A stretch of DNA of 6,106 nt from Verrucomicrobiales bacterium (GTDB lineage Bacteria; Verrucomicrobiota; Verrucomicrobiia; Verrucomicrobiales; Verrucomicrobiaceae). The notes beneath the pieces are model-generated. The model searched no databases and was not told the DNA's origin. It was given only the letters and a program-made list of their open reading frames with translations. Made by a program: the position numbers and the translations under genes. Location: NCBI GenBank assembly GCA_003453085.1, contig DMMK01000228.1, positions 1 to 6,106 on the forward strand. Reading direction: 5' to 3'. Positions 5,054 through 6,106 of the stretch are shown here, one piece after another. Positions within the stretch are counted from its first letter, which is position 1, and each line of letters opens with the position of its first letter.

Positions 5054-6106
5054 TTATTTCAGGGCCGCTTCTTCACGTGCCCACGCATCGGCCTCGATCA
5101 GTGTCGCGAGGTCTGGATGCTGGATGACCTGATGTTTTTCCATCACCCGCGCCACCGTCTGCCAGATGGCGGGAAAGGGGGTGCGCTCGTTTAGGAAGGC
5201 CTCCACCGCCACTTCATTGGCCGCATTGAGCACGGCTGGCAGGGTGCCGCCCACCTCTCCCGCATGGCGGGCCAGGTCCAGGGCAGGGAAGTCCTGGGTA
5301 CGTGGCGCCTCGAAGTGCAGAGAGGCAAGTTTGGCAAAGTCCAGCGGTCGCAGATTGTTCGGCACCCGGTCCGGCCACGTCACGGCATATTGGATGGGGA
5401 AGCACATGTCGCTGTGGCTGAGCTGCGCAATGACGCTGTTGTCCACAAACTCCACCATGCTGTGGACGATGCTTTGCGGGTGCACCACCACCTCGATTTG
5501 GCTCATGGGCACGTCGAAAAGCCAGCGCGCCTCGATCATTTCCAGGCCCTTGTTAAACAGCGTGGCAGAATCAATCGTGATCTTCCGGCCCATGCTCCAG
5601 GTGGGATGTTTCAGGGCTTGGGCCACGGTTACGTGCGGCAGTTGATCTGCTGGCAACTGGCGGAAGGGGCCGCCGCTGGCCGTGACCAAAAGCCGCCGCA
5701 CATCGCTGGAGCGGTGCCCTTCCAGGCACTGGAAGATGGCATTGTGCTCACTGTCCACGGGCAGCACATTCACGCCCTTGCGTCGGGCCGCCTCCATCAC
5801 CGCTTCGCCGGCCATCACCAGGATTTCTTTGCTGGCCACGGCCAGGTGTTTGCCTGCCTCAATGGCGGCCAGGGCCGGGGCCAGTCCGGCCACGCCCACG
5901 ATGGCCACCAGCACCATGTCGGCATCACTGGCCTGCACCAGATCCACCAGTCCCTGCGGGCCTACATGCAGAGTCACATCCGCAGGTAAAAGGGGGCGGG
6001 CCAGCGCGGCGGCGGCTTCATCGGTCAGCGCCACTTGCTTCACTCCGGTCTCCTGCACTTGGCGCACCAGGGCTTCCACACTGCGGGCGGCGGCCAGTCC
6101 CACCAC
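5054..6106 (-). CDS. dxr: 1-deoxy-D-xylulose 5-phosphate reductoisomerase, N-terminus beyond window
   Basis: The enzyme converts 1-deoxy-D-xylulose 5-phosphate to 2-C-methyl-D-erythritol 4-phosphate with NADPH and a divalent metal, the committed step of the MEP isoprenoid pathway in the cytosol. The visible 351 codons (350 residues plus stop) start at the strand that reads VVGLAAARS. About 30 residues, including the GSTGSIG-type NADPH loop, lie past 6106, so the GTG at the edge is an internal valine and not a start. In fragment numbering, the metal ligands are D118 and E120 in PVDSEHNAIFQ and E189 in NKGLEMIEA. The substrate and lid region has SGG (144-146), HPTWSMGRK (167-175), S180, N185 and K186. 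The family NKE motif reads SKE here (92-94). The stretch between the DSE motif and SGG is about ten residues shorter than in the E. coli enzyme. All catalytic residues in view are intact. The gene is the last of its transcription unit in this direction and converges on the peptidoglycan-binding gene. Confidence 0.97.
   Translation of the reverse strand: MVGLAAARSVEALVRQVQETGVKQVALTDEAAAALARPLLPADVTLHVGPQGLVDLVQASDADMVLVAIVGVAGLAPALAAIEAGKHLAVASKEILVMAGEAVMEAARRKGVNVLPVDSEHNAIFQCLEGHRSSDVRRLLVTASGGPFRQLPADQLPHVTVAQALKHPTWSMGRKITIDSATLFNKGLEMIEARWLFDVPMSQIEVVVHPQSIVHSMVEFVDNSVIAQLSHSDMCFPIQYAVTWPDRVPNNLRPLDFAKLASLHFEAPRTQDFPALDLARHAGEVGGTLPAVLNAANEVAVEAFLNERTPFPAIWQTVARVMEKHQVIQHPDLATLIEADAWAREEAALK

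Noticed and set aside
5264..5989. Open frame of 241 codons on the plus strand opposite dxr
   Set aside because: It is fully inside dxr, with a His/Gln/Gly-rich translation typical of an antisense shadow.

Overview
The window reads as ordinary chromosomal DNA of a fairly GC-rich bacterium, most likely of the Planctomycetes-Verrucomicrobia group, with Verrucomicrobiales relatives of Prosthecobacter or Verrucomicrobium as the best guess. The guess rests on three things: a Tat-exported Gfo/Idh/MocA oxidoreductase of the type abundant in those phyla, the residue pattern of the DXR protein, and the near absence of Shine-Dalgarno sequences. It is an inference from protein style, because the window has no rRNA or other phylogenetic marker.

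Layout. Positions 38-631 (+) hold a small acidic protein with a YbjN-like look. Positions 709-2109 (+) hold a Tat-signal Gfo/Idh/MocA oxidoreductase. It converges on a second, cytosolic Gfo/Idh/MocA oxidoreductase at 2190-3344 (-), and a strong bidirectional terminator lies between them. A 164-bp divergent region follows, carrying a candidate sigma70 promoter for the minus-strand gene and another for a 100-residue helix-hairpin-helix protein of the Cdd1 'pathogenicity locus' type (3509-3811, +). Next come two secreted, Tyr/Arg-rich paralogues in tandem (3899-4258 and 4410-4973, +). They share a glycine/tyrosine module, but only the second has a C-terminal peptidoglycan-binding domain. Each is followed by its own hairpin terminator. 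The window ends inside dxr (5054-6106, -), the MEP-pathway reductoisomerase, whose first roughly 30 codons lie beyond the right edge.

How the genes work together. There is little sign of an operon: same-strand neighbours are separated by 77-151 bp, three clear terminators are present, and strands alternate. The two oxidoreductases may both act on sugars or polyols, one exported and one cytosolic, but nothing in the sequence ties them to a shared substrate. The secreted pair probably works at the cell envelope. dxr is a housekeeping gene of isoprenoid synthesis. I see no mobile element, CRISPR array, tRNA, rRNA or defence system, and no convincing new multi-gene system. The points most worth a second look are the tandem secreted paralogues and the possible leaderless start of the Cdd1-like gene. 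All intergenic gaps are shorter than 300 bases.
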